From Sporothrix humicola (Eukaryota > Ascomycota > Sordariomycetes > Ophiostomatales > Ophiostomataceae): DNA of 64,000 nucleotides. The notes under the pieces were generated by a model. It saw nothing but the letters and a program-made list of their open reading frames with translations. It was not told the origin of the DNA and did no database searches. Made by a program: the position numbers and the translations under genes. How positions within the stretch are numbered: position 1 is the first letter of the stretch; every line of letters begins with the position of its first letter. The stretch is taken from assembly GCA_021396245.1 (NCBI GenBank), contig WNYE01000037.1:124001-188000 (forward strand), given 5' to 3'. Below are positions 44,088 to 56,094 of the stretch, in pieces.

Positions 44088-47000
44088 GGCGGCGGTTTTG
44101 GAGATGTCGAGATATTAAAGTGAGGAGAATAGGTCCTCAGAATGAGGTAGAGTGTCGGTGATGATAGAAATTAAAATGAGTATGGGAAATAATCAAAGAT
44201 GGGCAAATGTAGATGGGATTGTAAAGTCGGAACTGTGATTGTAAGCCACTGGAGATGAATGTTGGATGATGAGATGGGAACAACAAAAACAGCCACATTT
44301 CAAGCGAGGGAGCTCCTTTGTTTTATACTTTCGAGCTCCCTCGTTTTCTCTTTTTCGTTCTCGTGCTCTCTTTCCTTTCATCTTCTTTTCATTGTCGTCT
44401 CCCATCGTAGCCGTCCTGTTCCCTCCCTTGGAGCTTGCCGTGTTATTCGAAAGGAGGACCCACGTCGATCAGTGGTAACAGGCGAATCAACGGAGCTAAT
44501 TCGTGCTCGCATTCGGGATTCTCATCTTTCGTAAGGCTGCTGGGGGGAAGACAGGGTCTGCCAACAAACGGCGGTGCCGTTGCATTGGGGCACTAAACTC
44601 TTTTGGGTCTGAATGCGCGAAAATGCACAAAGAACACAGAGGAGAGGTGGGGAAGTGCTGCAACAACGGCCGGGACTTAGTGTTTGACGTCTGTTACCTC
44701 AAAGCCACCGTGACGAATCCTTTGTTGATTGACAGAAGCGGTTCCTGAAAGGGATGGATAAAGCGAAAATTGGACAAGCCTGGGTTCTGCTCAGATAATG
44801 CAACAGCGCCACATTTTCTGTCGGTCGCTCCTGATCATAAAGCATTACGACGTGAAACTGCATCGTGGAAAGAGCGATAGACATAAATTCATTAAAGAGG
44901 AAAATGCGATAGGACCGACCAAGAAAGAGCGTCACTATTTACAACTCATCGTCACCAATATCGTGGGTCAATGTTCAAACCAAACAAAAAGGCTTTCAGT
45001 ACGACGTATAGCGAGCAGACAATACTTCTGTTTGTCTCCATGACAAAGACTTGAAGCTATTAAATATTGTTTATTCTACCTTATATCGGAGAAACGGCGA
45101 AACGATGGCCGACATAAAACCTGGGGTGCTGATCGAGCGACGTCAACATGTTGGCTTGGCAGAGCCGATGTTTTGGGACTGGAAGCTGATTCGGCAGATT
45201 CTACAACGTCCGAGCAATCTTACTCGTCGAGGGCCAATAACAAATGTCATATCTGGTATGCCTCTTGAACGCCTTGCTGACGAAATGTTTGGATCGTCAT
45301 AAGAATGTTTGAAAAATATCGTCTTCTCAACTCAAGTGGCTTGTGCCCAAAGGAAAGCTGTGGAGGGATGACGAGGCTTGGAGGCCAGGAACGAATGCGA
45401 GGTTGAAAAAGTCGAGCAACAGACGTAACAAGACCAGGCTGTATCCAGTTACTCGGAAACCGGCCAGGACGAAGAGGGATGGAACTCGCGAAAAAAACAA
45501 AGAAGCAAAAAGAGCAAAAAGAGCTCTAAAATGCAATAATGTCAATGGCCTGCCAGTTGCAACTTGCCATTGAGTGTTGGAGCGTTGGGAAAATTGGCGC
45601 TGTAGTTTGGCATTTGCCACCGACTTACACTGGAAAGAAGCGTCACGTGTCGTGCCTACGAAACTGATTGACACCTGCCACCGTTGGGAAAAATGGGCTC
45701 GACCGAATCGGTCGTCATAATGCGAATGCGAGCCTTCGCGCCCTGCGCTTTTGCATTTTGCACCAGGCGGGCTCCACTGAAAAAGAAACAGGCCAAATAA
45801 AGTGGGGAAGCGGGAACTCGGGCCACTGAACGGAGACGATTTTCAGGGACCCTCCTCTTTCGTCTGTATTCTGCGAAAAACGCACACGATGCGCCCCCGA
45901 TGCCCTCACGTCTAAGCCCCTCGTCTTGATCTACCGACAGACTGGACAAACATAAAATGGAGAGGACGCGCAGCAAAATCAGGCAGCAAGGAGGAAAAGG
46001 AGGGGGGGGGGGGGGTTTCTACCTCTCTAACTTGGATAAATCGGATGACATAGCACGAAGAAAAATTTGATATTTCCAGTGGCTGTGTTTAGTCGCTGCA
46101 GCTATTTTGCATCGCCACATATTTTGCAGAGAATCACCCGCCCGATAGGAGCCAGATAGCCGCGTCGATTCGACCTCGTCGATTTTCATACGGACTTCCG
46201 GATATGGACGGAACAAGCGAACAATACAACATCACGTGCAGCCTCTTCATCTCTCTTTCCCTTCTCGCCCCATATGGACTCTTCCACTCTTGACACCCAG
46301 GCAGCATCATCGGACATCGAAGGAAGGCACGCGTGCGGTTGTACTGTGCCGTTCGTCGCTTCCATATTCGGCATCTCTCCTACTGTCACGATGCCGCGCG
46401 TTTTGATAGCCGCCGCGTCGACCTCTCGACACAATTGGTATGATTAATATGCTGGCCTGTTGGTATGCCTTTATGCCATGTAAGTTGCACGCATATTGGT
46501 AACCTTTTTTTGCTTCAAACCGCGATCGTTGATTGATCCCTTTGTTTATTTTCCCGCCTTTTCGATCCTTCCTTCCTTCCATCGTCATCCACCATCATGA
46601 GGAAGGAGCGATCATGTGGCTTCCACGGGTGTATTGGGGGCAATTGCAAGGTTATAATTGTCATGATGTCTGCATTCTGCATTTAAAAAGGCAGGAACGA
46701 CTACTTCAAGCAGTTTCAATTGGGCCGGCCCTTTTCCCCTTCAAGAAGTTCCTTGATGCTGTTGGCCGGTGTGGCCTTTCTGGTCGCTCTTTCCCTTCCC
46801 GCGCATCTGGCCCCTTCCCAAAGTATCAAATTCCGCAAAATCTCCCGGTGCTGTTGGCCCCTTTTCGAGACCGCTTCATTTCTTCCAAACATTTGCATTG
46901 TATTGTTTGCGATCCTACATCTTTTTTCGACGTTGGATCTCGAATATTTTCCGCCTTTCTTTCTCTTTTTTCGGCCTCTTCCTCCCCTCACGAACCATTT

Positions 47001-49792
47001 TCGCAGCACTGGCCAGCAGGAACGCGATCAGATTTAAGCTTCTTCTGCGCGTCTTGGCAGCGCTCATGTCCATTGATAATCACGAGAAAATCACCGCCAC
47101 AGCGCCTCAGAATTGAGAGCACAACCTAACTCTGGGCGTCCCGCATCTGTGGTCTGGGGTCCAGCAAAAATCACACACAAATGCACAATGTCTCCATCTG
47201 TGGCCCCATCTGCGGCACGTCATTGGCCTCGCACAGGTGCCCCGATTAGGAAAACAGCTCAGTAGCCAATCAACTCACACATCGCAAGGAGGCTCTTCAA
47301 CAGCCGGCATTACCCCCGTCCACGCCAAGTTGGCCTGGTCTCCAATTCTTTTCGACGGCGCGACGACATTGTCGACAACTGGAGGGGGGAGGGGGGATGC
47401 GGATAGGGGCAGCCTGATGCCTGATGCTCTCATGTTCCTCTTCTCTCTTCCCTGATCCCTATTCTCTCTTTCTTTTTGTCAGGAACCGAATCTGGCGAGG
47501 CAGTGAGGTACAACATGCAACGCAGTGGTCCCGTTCTGGTGTGATTTCTCATATTTCCATTGGGACGACGCCATCCTCGAAAGAGATCATAAAAAAGCCA
47601 CCAGACAAAAATCACCACTGGTGCCCGCAACCCAAGAAACCCAAGAAACCCAAGCCAACGCTTGTGCAGTGTGTCTGTGGCAGTGCCTGCTTGGTTCGAC
47701 GTCACCGTCAGGTCTGACTCTTTTGAGTTTTTTGACCATTGACTCCCTTTCCCCCGTCCCCTTTCATGCCCCCCTTGTCCCCCATCCCTCTTCCTCTTCG
47801 GTATTAGGTTTTTCTTTCTTCTTTCAGCCTCTGATACCAAACGCATCGGCCCAAGACCAAACAACTTTGCTTCGGTTCCTGGCGAATCGTCATCACTCGC
47901 CCTTCCCTAGGTCCCCGGTTTCTTTCTGGAACCTACCTGGTGAGCCTATGATAATCGGTGATTTTCACCAGATTCCACCCAGGTCCGCAGCATCATCGAA
48001 CAAAAAGAAAGAAAAAAAACGCAGCCAAGGCCACTCAGCCCTATTTGTGTTGCCCCAAACCGCAAACCCCCCTCCTCGGCCAACACATATCGATCGGCTC
48101 CAGCCTATCCAACGGCTGTTGCGTGCTTTAGTGGTGTCTGACAGCTGACGGGGACCAGCACAAAATATCCCAAAAGAAACGAACAGAAAACGGACCATCA
48201 ACCAAATCAGTACTCATTAAAAGGAATTGGCAGCAAGCCACGACAAATATTTTGTTCTTCCGTTCTTCTCTCTGCTGCTCAGCCCACCAAGGGAAAAAAA
48301 GTACGGAAAGTGCCTCGTAAAGTCTACATAGACCTGCGTTGGATTGGACGGCACAGGTCGCGTTGAGACGAGCATTTTTGTTGTTGACCCTTTCTTAAAA
48401 CCATCCTGCCCTTTGCCCGTTGACGTTTCTTTTTTGCCAGTCTTGTTTTTGCCTGCTCGTTGGAGGCCAGCTGGAAACAGAAACTGGAAGGGAGGAACGA
48501 AAACCAGAGAGTGTGAATGACATATGTACCACATGCCCCGTCATATTTTCTCTTTCTTTATCCATCACTCTCGTCTTTCTTACGTTCAAACAACCCACCG
48601 AGGACAACATCATTCACCTGATTTTCCAATAAAGACGGTATAAAATTTGGCAGGTGCTTGTCCACCACTCTTGGACAGTATCTCACACACGGAGTACACA
48701 CGCCCACGCCCACACAGTACACAAGCAATAACATAGCTTACAAAACACGCTCATACAAATCCTCAAGTACACGCAAGGACCCCGGCTCGACACTCCATAG
48801 CGCCGCTTCTAAATTCGACCTCACCCAAACGCCACTGTTCCATTCTCCTCCGACGGCTGACCGCCTTCTGTTTTCAACGGCCGGCGGGCCAGCAAAAAAC
48901 AAAAAGGAGGGGGCAAATAGCAAATTGGGGCATCAAGATCGACTCGCCATAACGGCACGACAGCAAAGGGCAGAAATCACAAGTACCACACACCTGCATC
49001 GAGAAACTACAGAAGAGCCTGTCTCAGTCGAGAAGAAAAGATTCAGCCAAGCATCTTGGGCCTTCGGAGACGGGACCATCCCTGGAGGCTTTCTTTGTGC
49101 CTGCGTGTGTGTGCACACAACGCCCTGTGCCTGACACAAGCCAGGAACGGCACCACCCGTACACACAAAGTTTGGCTTGATCTTGTTTTGTCATCAGAGT
49201 GAACGCGAACGCGGTGGCTCTCTTGGCTAGCCAGTCCGGGAGACAAAGAGCCAAGCCGCGAGGCACAATCCAGGAACAAGCAGGGCACCACCAACCATCA
49301 TCTCCCTCCCTTACCAACCAGTTCAGAGAGGCACGACACACGGTGTACAGAATATTCTAACCACTACCACAACACCGCAACCACAGTCCTGTAGGTGTCA
49401 GGCACGCAAGCGGACAGACAACGCAAGGCACCACGGCGTGTAGCCAAAGACAATTGAAAATTCAGGCCACAACACCCCCTCAAGGCTCCAAAAGGAGGGG
49501 AGAACGAGTTTTCAACCACCAAAAGGGTGGCAACCAGTCTGAAACCCGTAACCAGCGCGAGATTCGACCAACCCGGAAGCCCGCAAATTTCCTGAACGGT
49601 CGAAACTAAACACTCTCCTATTTTTCAGTTCTTTCCTTTTTCTCGCACGCTCTGTACCACAATCGCCTGTGCTTCTCGATCCAGACCATCTCCGGACCGT
49701 TCTCGATTTTCGTTTCTGCCTTTTACGATATATCTAGGGACGTCCTCAGCTGCGTCCCCCCCGCCCCCAATCTTTTTCTCTTCTTTTTCATC
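44088..49792. other. Gene-poor gap of 5.7 kb, DUF7702 gene to Zn2Cys6 gene
   Basis: No protein gene is supported; frames such as 46533-47129 or 47525-48148 are pyrimidine-derived and share no motif. Content: a purine/pyrimidine-skewed leader next to the DUF7702 gene, two copies of the 9-bp GCAAAAAGA unit (45505-45522), a run of 14 G (46002-46015) and AC-rich DNA near 48660-48800. The last 150 bp probably form the leader of the transcription factor gene. Confidence 0.55.
46002..46015 (+). repeat. Homopolymer of 14 G
   Basis: Uninterrupted G14, an unusual length in otherwise balanced DNA. Read length depends on sequencing accuracy. Confidence 0.7.
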
Positions 49793-52347
49793 ATGGTCTA
49801 TTGTGGCCCGCCTTCGAAAGGCTGTAGTAGTTGTCGAGATCGAAAGATACGAGTAAGTTTCTTTGCCCCATCTGAGTTGCCTTACGCTTGCCCCTATTCC
49901 GACACAATATGCCCACGATGCCCATGACTTTCTCCATCCCAACTGTCCGTCATCGTTGGCCTGTTATCACGATAGACGTCTCTTCGTATGACAAGGGCTT
50001 TGAATATTCATGTCTTGGACTTTTTCTTTCCTGACCCTGCCCTGTTCTTCCACATCAAAACCCCCCTAACCCTGGCTCCTACCATTAGTGTGATCAAAGA
50101 GAATCTGGCTGTGGCCAGTGCGAGAAACGGCAGCAAAAATGCCCCGGCTACAGGAACCAGGTTGATCTCATGTTCCGTGATGAGAGTTCCCATGTCATCC
50201 GAAAAGCCCAGGCAAGGCAACGGCGGAAAGCCAACGCACGGACACCGGACCCGGTCCCATCGCCTGACGGCGACAGTTCTCCGGCAAATTTGTCATCATC
50301 GTCGTCATCCACAGCCCTCGCCTTGCCCAAGACGCCAACAGTGCCTTCCACGCCATCCAAGGTTGGTTCCGGTTCTGGTTCTCGGCCGAAAGCGTTGACG
50401 CTGTTGACCCCTGGTCCGCACAGCACCGGACCCAACTCGGCCGAGAGCAACAAGACGCCGGTGCCCTTGACATTCCTTGAACCCGAGTCCCTTCAGAACC
50501 CTCCTCAGTCACCAAGGCAGATGACACCGGTGTTGAGGATACAAAAGGAAGAGGACGATCGACAGCAACAGCAGACACAAGACGCGCAGCAGACACAACG
50601 GCTACGCCAGCAACGACAACAACAGGAGCAAGAGCTGGAATTCCTGCAGCAGCAGCAGCAACAGCTGATTTGGACACGCGATGATACGGCCCTCCCATCA
50701 CCAGATGCCGGAAGCTGGCCGGTAACGCCAATGATAGCACAAATGTACACCATCGAACCCAACAGCCAAGAACAGGGCACCGCCTTTTTCTTCTCTCGCT
50801 ACGTGACTATGGACGAAAACGCGTCACACCAGCGGTTTGATTTTCTCTACGACATTTGGAAACCAGGGTCGCTCGCGGAGAAACGGCCACTTGACGGTGT
50901 GATGGCGAGCATGACGGCAGTGGGACTTGTCGGCATCTCACAATTGACTCACTCGGAAGAGATCATCGACAGTGCAAGGAAGAGCTACGGCACAGCACTG
51001 TGCCTTATAAACGCTGCCCTCAAAAGTCCGGAAGAAGCGGTCAAGGACACCACGATGCTGTCGATTTTGATTTTGGGTGTGTTTGAGATGATGGCCGAGC
51101 CTGGTCTCAAGACAATGAAGACTTGGCACGACCACATCAACGGTGCGGTGGAGCTGGCAAAACTGCGGGGTGCCAGTCAGTTCCAGACGCGTGCCGGCAT
51201 CCGCATGTTCAACATGCTGTGCGAGAGTGTCACAATTTCGTGCATGCAGAGACAGGTTCCCATGCCACCGGCGCTGGTGGCTCTACAGGGTGAACTGTTT
51301 GCGAGTACAGCGTTCCTCGAACACGAACCAGGCGGATTCGGCGGCATCGACTTGTGGAAGCCCATCTATAAGCTTCTGCAGGCACGGCACGACGTCAGTG
51401 TAAATGGCCTCTCCAACAACCTCGACGAACTGCTCGCGCGCATGGACGACATCGAAAACGAATTCGACCAGACCATTTCCTCGTTCCCGCCCGACTGCTA
51501 CTACAAAGTGTTCAAGGTGACACGGGCCCACAAGGCCGTGTTCCGCGACGTTTGCCACATCTATCCCAGTGTGGCCTCGGCGGCTGTGTGGAACTGGCTG
51601 CGAGCCGGGCGTATCCTTGTGCTCGAGACAGTCATGTCGTCCATCCAGCGGCATTTTCCCGAAACGGGCGAGGACGGCGAACTAGTGCCGACACAATACA
51701 TGACGGCTTTCCGGCAGGCGTGGATGAAGCTGGAGCGCGTCAACTCGGCCATTGTGGCCAGCATCCCGCAGCACTTTGGCGTTGTCAACCCGGTCAACCC
51801 ATACTACGACTCCCTCAAACCAATGCCGACAGTCGTCCACCCACTCTCGACCACGGAGGTTCGGGAACCGCCCACGCCGCCGGCTCAGTCGCCCATCTCG
51901 TCGGCCGGCTCGGTGCAGACACCGTCTGTCCATTCAGAAGACCGTACCGAGAGTGGGCACGTTTTTAGAGATGACGACGACATTGCCTTTGACGACGGCG
52001 GGCCCAGCCTCGACAACCCGACACGGGCACGCAACATTGACGAAGAAGCTGAACGGTATATGCTGCTGGCGTCAGCAACCAACTCGGCTGTGTGGCCACT
52101 GTTTGCCGTCGGTGTGAGCTCTGTCTGCAATCCCCAGCTCAAGGCTTATGTCGTGTCACGGCTAGGTGCCGTCTTTGACGAGACGGGACTCAAGCAGGCA
52201 CGGTCGATCGCAGCGATTGTGCGAAACCGCGAACTGATCAAGTCGCCGTGGCTGAAGCTGTTTACACGGTCATCGAGTGCGCCAATGGCACCGCCACCGC
52301 CCGTGGCATTACGAAAACCATACCTAACGACACCTTCTGCTATTTAA
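49793..52347 (+). CDS. Zn2Cys6 binuclear cluster transcription factor
   Basis: Exons 49793-49852 and 50089-52347 give 772 residues. The binuclear zinc cluster is complete only after splicing: C11-x2-C14-x6-C21, then C28-x2-C31-x6-C38, with the 236-bp intron falling just before C21. The downstream sequence CPGYRNQVDLMFRDESSHVI is typical of a group of fungal C6 factors with a cluster at the extreme N-terminus. Residues 60-190 are low-complexity, with a Gln-rich stretch at about 145-180. From about 205 an alpha-helical fungal transcription factor domain follows (FFFSRYVTMDENASHQRFDF onwards), ending with a variable acidic loop (about 590-650) and a final helical part. The gene sits alone beside a 5.7 kb gap and not in a metabolic cluster, so its targets cannot be guessed. 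Confidence 0.92.
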
Positions 52348-52812
52348 CGGCCGAACATTTTCATGGAATCAATAACAAACGATAAACAACAAAAACAAGC
52401 TTACACTAGACGGACGTACATACAAAAGACGGGATGGATATGATATGACACGGTATATGACATGATATGGACTACATAGCTTGGAATGGTTTCCTTAGCT
52501 CTTTATCTCTTTATTTCTCTTTTTTTTCCCCCTATATTTACTTTTTTGTTCCCCTTTGCTTTATTTGCGAAAGATCATCGGAACGAACATGACCTCCCTT
52601 TTCAAACATTCTCTTTTTCGACGTCCATATTTTCATGCATGAAACGGCCAGTACAATTTTTTAATTTACTTTTCTAACGTGTGAACGAACATTGTTTTTG
52701 TTTTGGAATCTATATAACCCGGATGCCCACGCTTAACCTATGAATATAATTGTACATTTTGGATATCTAATTTACATTTTGAACAAAACACCCGGCTGAC
52801 CAAACCAATCGA
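52348..52812. other. Convergent 3' region between Zn2Cys6 and cyclophilin genes
   Basis: 465 bp, AT-rich, with repeats of GATATGA-type sequence near 52435-52470. No gene seen. Confidence 0.55.
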
Positions 52813-54600
52813 CTACCAAGCATCGAAATTGCCAAACCCGCCAGATTTTGCCTTTTTCCTTACGGGCTCTTCCCATGTTTCTGGTGTCGTCTGCAGACTT
52901 ACGTCTTCGTCATCGGCTGCCTGTTGCTGCTGTTGTAGGGCTGCCTTGAGATATTTGCCGACGCCCGCCGAACCGCTTCCACCCGAAGAGCCATCGTCGG
53001 CGCCGCGTAACCGCTTGCCCGTCCAGGTGACCTTGTCGTCCTCGGTGCCGCCACGGCGCTGGATCTCGGCCTTTTGCTCTTCCTCCTTGTCGACCTTGCG
53101 TTTTTCTGAGAGAAACTCCTCGAAGGGGTCGATGTACACGACAACGTCCTTGATCACAATGTCGTCGATCGGCCGGTCTCCTCTCGACTTGTCGACAGGC
53201 GAGGCCTCCATGCGGTCGAGGACATCCAAGCCGTCGACGACTTGCCCAAAAATGGTGTGTTTCCGGTCGAGGTGCTTTGTCGCCCGGTACGTTATGAAAA
53301 ACTGGCTCGAGTTGGTGTCCTTGCCCTTGTTGGCCATGCTGACAACACCGCGTGCATTATGCGTTAGCGGACCCTCAAGTTCGTCGGCAAAGTTTTTGCC
53401 CCAGATGCTGGAGCCGCCCCGTCCTGTGCCTGTCGGGTCACCGCCCTGGATCATAAAGTTGCGAATGTTGCGATGGAAGACCACGTTGCGGTAGTAGCCC
53501 TTTTGGGCGAGCTTGACGAAATTCCAGACGGCTTTGGGCGCGGTCTCGGTCTGCAGCTCAATGTTGAGGTTGCCCAGGTTGGTCTCAAGGCGGGCGTAGC
53601 CCTTGAACTTTATGCGCTTGGGCTTGAGCATCCACTCTTCGTCGGTCAGGACGGCGCGCTCGCCGCTGGTCTCGGGCGTGAGGCCTGTGCTGGTGAAACT
53701 GGCGGCGGCGCGGCCGGTGGTGTAGGTGGCAGCGTTGTAGGCGGGTTTGCGCTTGATCGTCGAGGCGGACTGGTCTGCTTTGACGGTGGTCACGCCGTTG
53801 CTCGTCTTTGTCAAGGCACCGCTTGCAGTCGCTGCCGACCTGTTGACATCACCGCCCGCCTCTCGAGCCTTCCTTGCCTTTTCGACGGCCTCCTTGGCCC
53901 GCAGCATCTTTTCGCCCATCCGGCCAAGTGCACCGACATTAACGCTGCCCTTGTCGTCTTCGCCCTCTGCGCCGTCTCCCGTCTTTTGTCCTGCGCCCGG
54001 CACCGCATCCTTCCCTTCCTTGACAAACTGGAACTGGCTCATGTCGCGGCCGGCCATGTTCTGCGGGTCCTGGAGAGTGATAATGTCCTTGCGCGTAAAG
54101 GGCGCGTCGTCCATCAGGTCCAGCCACATCTTTGGCTTGACGTTCATGCGCTCAATCGTGTCCCACGCAAAGACGTTGGCATACGTCCCGTGCCGCACCG
54201 CGACAATGTGCGTGTTGTCCGAAAAGACCTTGAAAGTCACAGGGTCGATCAGGTCGTGCGACCCATCGGCGTCGTTGCGCGCAAAGTTGAGCTTGATGAG
54301 GTCCGACGCCTTGAGCGGCGCGCCCGTCACCGGGTTGGTGCCGTGCTTGGGCTTTTGCTTCTCGAGCCACGCCGCAATCACTTCAGCATCGAAAATGGTG
54401 CCGTCGGGGGTGCACACGGGGTTCTGGAAGGGCTGGAGGCTGGCGGCGCAGTAGTTGAACGGCAGCCGCCGAAACGAGGCGCCATTGTTGGGCAGCGTCG
54501 CGAGCCCCGAGCGGCCGGCGGCGCCCTTGCTGGCGCCAAACGAGTCGGCGGACGCCCACTCGGAGTGGGTAATGTAGAGCTTGTCGGTGCCCTTGCCCAT
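52813..54600 (-). CDS. U-box/cyclophilin-type peptidyl-prolyl isomerase (PPIL2/CYP60)
   Basis: A single exon of 595 residues. The frame continues 28 codons upstream, but MGKGTDKLYITHSEW is the family start, so the ATG at 54600 is chosen. A U-box-like region lies at about 45-110 (FNYCAASLQPFQNPVC then GTIFDAEVIAAWLEK). A cyclophilin domain covers about 330-485, with VFHRNIRNFMIQGGDPTGTG containing the catalytic Arg, followed by SMANKGKDTNSSQFFITY. The position of the human CypA Trp is His (HLDRKHTIFG), as in PPIL2-type proteins, which lowers cyclosporin affinity and isomerase activity. Members are spliceosome-associated and may act as ubiquitin ligases. A charged low-complexity linker (about 190-320) and a Gln/Ser-rich C-terminal tail are variable. 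Confidence 0.93.
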   Translation of the reverse strand: MGKGTDKLYITHSEWASADSFGASKGAAGRSGLATLPNNGASFRRLPFNYCAASLQPFQNPVCTPDGTIFDAEVIAAWLEKQKPKHGTNPVTGAPLKASDLIKLNFARNDADGSHDLIDPVTFKVFSDNTHIVAVRHGTYANVFAWDTIERMNVKPKMWLDLMDDAPFTRKDIITLQDPQNMAGRDMSQFQFVKEGKDAVPGAGQKTGDGAEGEDDKGSVNVGALGRMGEKMLRAKEAVEKARKAREAGGDVNRSAATASGALTKTSNGVTTVKADQSASTIKRKPAYNAATYTTGRAAASFTSTGLTPETSGERAVLTDEEWMLKPKRIKFKGYARLETNLGNLNIELQTETAPKAVWNFVKLAQKGYYRNVVFHRNIRNFMIQGGDPTGTGRGGSSIWGKNFADELEGPLTHNARGVVSMANKGKDTNSSQFFITYRATKHLDRKHTIFGQVVDGLDVLDRMEASPVDKSRGDRPIDDIVIKDVVVYIDPFEEFLSEKRKVDKEEEQKAEIQRRGGTEDDKVTWTGKRLRGADDGSSGGSGSAGVGKYLKAALQQQQQAADDEDVSLQTTPETWEEPVRKKAKSGGFGNFDAW

Positions 54601-55008
54601 GTTGTGAGGAGGGGTGGAGGGAAATGTCGGGGTTGTCGGGGAATGACTGTTTCGAGTACGAGAGTGAGAGGTTGAAAAAGTCAATCAGAGATTCGGAATG
54701 TGATGTAATGCGGCCAGCAAGTGATTGGCAGGCGCAGCCCAAGGCTCGGTCGCGCGCTAAACCGTCTGGAGCAGCCGTTGAAAGCGTGTTGGTGGAGGCC
54801 TGGACAAAGAAGTTGCCTCTAGTGGCTGCACCTCCATAGATCCACTAACAAGATAGGGCTTTAGGCTTTCGGGCTTCAGCCCCAAGGCTGAACGAGCCAA
54901 GTCCGTAAAAGTCCTACATTACGAAGGTAAATATATAAATGTTTACTTGCCCCCTTTAGACCTTGAGGACTTGAAATTCAAATCAACAATCATACACACA
55001 CATTCACA
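54601..55008. other. Divergent promoter, cyclophilin and phosphoesterase genes
   Basis: 408 bp between two start codons. Its right part is AT-rich near the phosphoesterase leader. No further element is clear. Confidence 0.5.
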
Positions 55009-56094
55009 ATGAAGGCATTTTCAAAACTCGCCAACCGGCTGTCGATCTACAAGACAGAGCCGGCAGCTGCACAGTCGGAAGCTACACCCAAAACTGAAGA
55101 AGCTCCCAAAGAAACATCACCACCTCAGCCGCAAGAAAACGGACCAATTCAGGTCCTATCCGACCTACACCTCGAGCTCTGCAGGCAGTATTCAACTTTC
55201 GAGGTACCAAAGACCGACGCAGAGTACCTCGTGCTGGCCGGCGACATTGGCCGACTCGTCGACTATGAGCCGCTCCTCGGCTTTCTCGAGAAGCTGGTGC
55301 CGTCCTACCGGCGCATCTTTTTCCTGCTCGGCAACCACGAGTTCTACACAATGACCTACGACGAGGGCATCAAGGAGGCGTACCGGCTGGAGAAGGAGCC
55401 TGCCCTCCAAGGCAAAGTGACCATCCTGCACCGCACCCGCTGGAATGAGACTTCTCCCGATTCCTCCCTTCCCAATCTCACGATCCTCGGCTGCACGCTC
55501 TGGACATATGTCACGCCCGACTCCCGCGACGCCGTCGGCCGCGCCATTAGCGATTTCCGCTACATTAAAGAGTGGACCGTCGACGACCACAACCAGAAGC
55601 ACGCCGAGGAGGTGCATTGGCTGCGGACAGAAATGGAGAGGCTGAGAACCGAAAACGAAAACCGGACCATCCTCGTGGTGACGCACCATGTGCCGACGGT
55701 TGAGGGCACGTCGCGGCCAAAGTATGCGTCGAGCCCGTGGGCGTCAGCCTTTGCAACGGAGTTGATTTTGCAGGAGCCAGAAACGGAGGCCGAATCTGAC
55801 CCCGACCGCAGCTCGCCCTGGGCCGGCGTCGCGGCCTGGATCTACGGCCACACGCACTACAGCAACGACTTTGTGCGCGGCGGTGTGCGCCTGGTCGCGA
55901 ACCAGCGCGGCTATGTCTTTCCGCCGAACCCCAACATTATCAAGGAGGAGGATGCAAAGGACGAGAAGGATGCAAAGACAAAAAAGAAAGGGAAGCAGGA
56001 AAAGTCGAGCTTCCGGATTATCGAGAGAAAGGCGCACCAGGACGAAGAGGAGGGTCTGCACGCCTTTAACCCGTCCAGGACGATAGCCCTGTAG
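55009..56094 (+). CDS. Calcineurin-like metallophosphoesterase
   Basis: A single exon of 361 residues. After an N-terminal 45-residue Pro/Glu/Thr-rich tail, the metallophosphoesterase core shows every metal-binding motif in order: LSDLHLE (about 50-56), GDIG (about 78), GNHEF (about 108), VTHH (about 225) and GHTHYS (about 281). This set binds two metals and hydrolyses phosphate esters. The fungal family is widespread with unassigned substrate. A Lys/Glu-rich stretch (about 310-335) and a short C-terminal tail follow the core. The gene is divergent from the U-box cyclophilin gene. Enzyme class is certain; substrate unknown. Confidence 0.88.
   Translation: MKAFSKLANRLSIYKTEPAAAQSEATPKTEEAPKETSPPQPQENGPIQVLSDLHLELCRQYSTFEVPKTDAEYLVLAGDIGRLVDYEPLLGFLEKLVPSYRRIFFLLGNHEFYTMTYDEGIKEAYRLEKEPALQGKVTILHRTRWNETSPDSSLPNLTILGCTLWTYVTPDSRDAVGRAISDFRYIKEWTVDDHNQKHAEEVHWLRTEMERLRTENENRTILVVTHHVPTVEGTSRPKYASSPWASAFATELILQEPETEAESDPDRSSPWAGVAAWIYGHTHYSNDFVRGGVRLVANQRGYVFPPNPNIIKEEDAKDEKDAKTKKKGKQEKSSFRIIERKAHQDEEEGLHAFNPSRTIAL

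Noticed and set aside
53473..54675. 400-residue plus-strand frame opposite the U-box cyclophilin
   Set aside because: Shadow frame; the minus strand has a clear protein family and the plus frame is Arg/Gly/Val-rich without motifs.
54601..54684. 28-codon N-terminal extension of the U-box cyclophilin
   Set aside because: Family start MGKGTDKLYITHSEW is at 54600; the extension is Ser/Thr/Pro leader-like.
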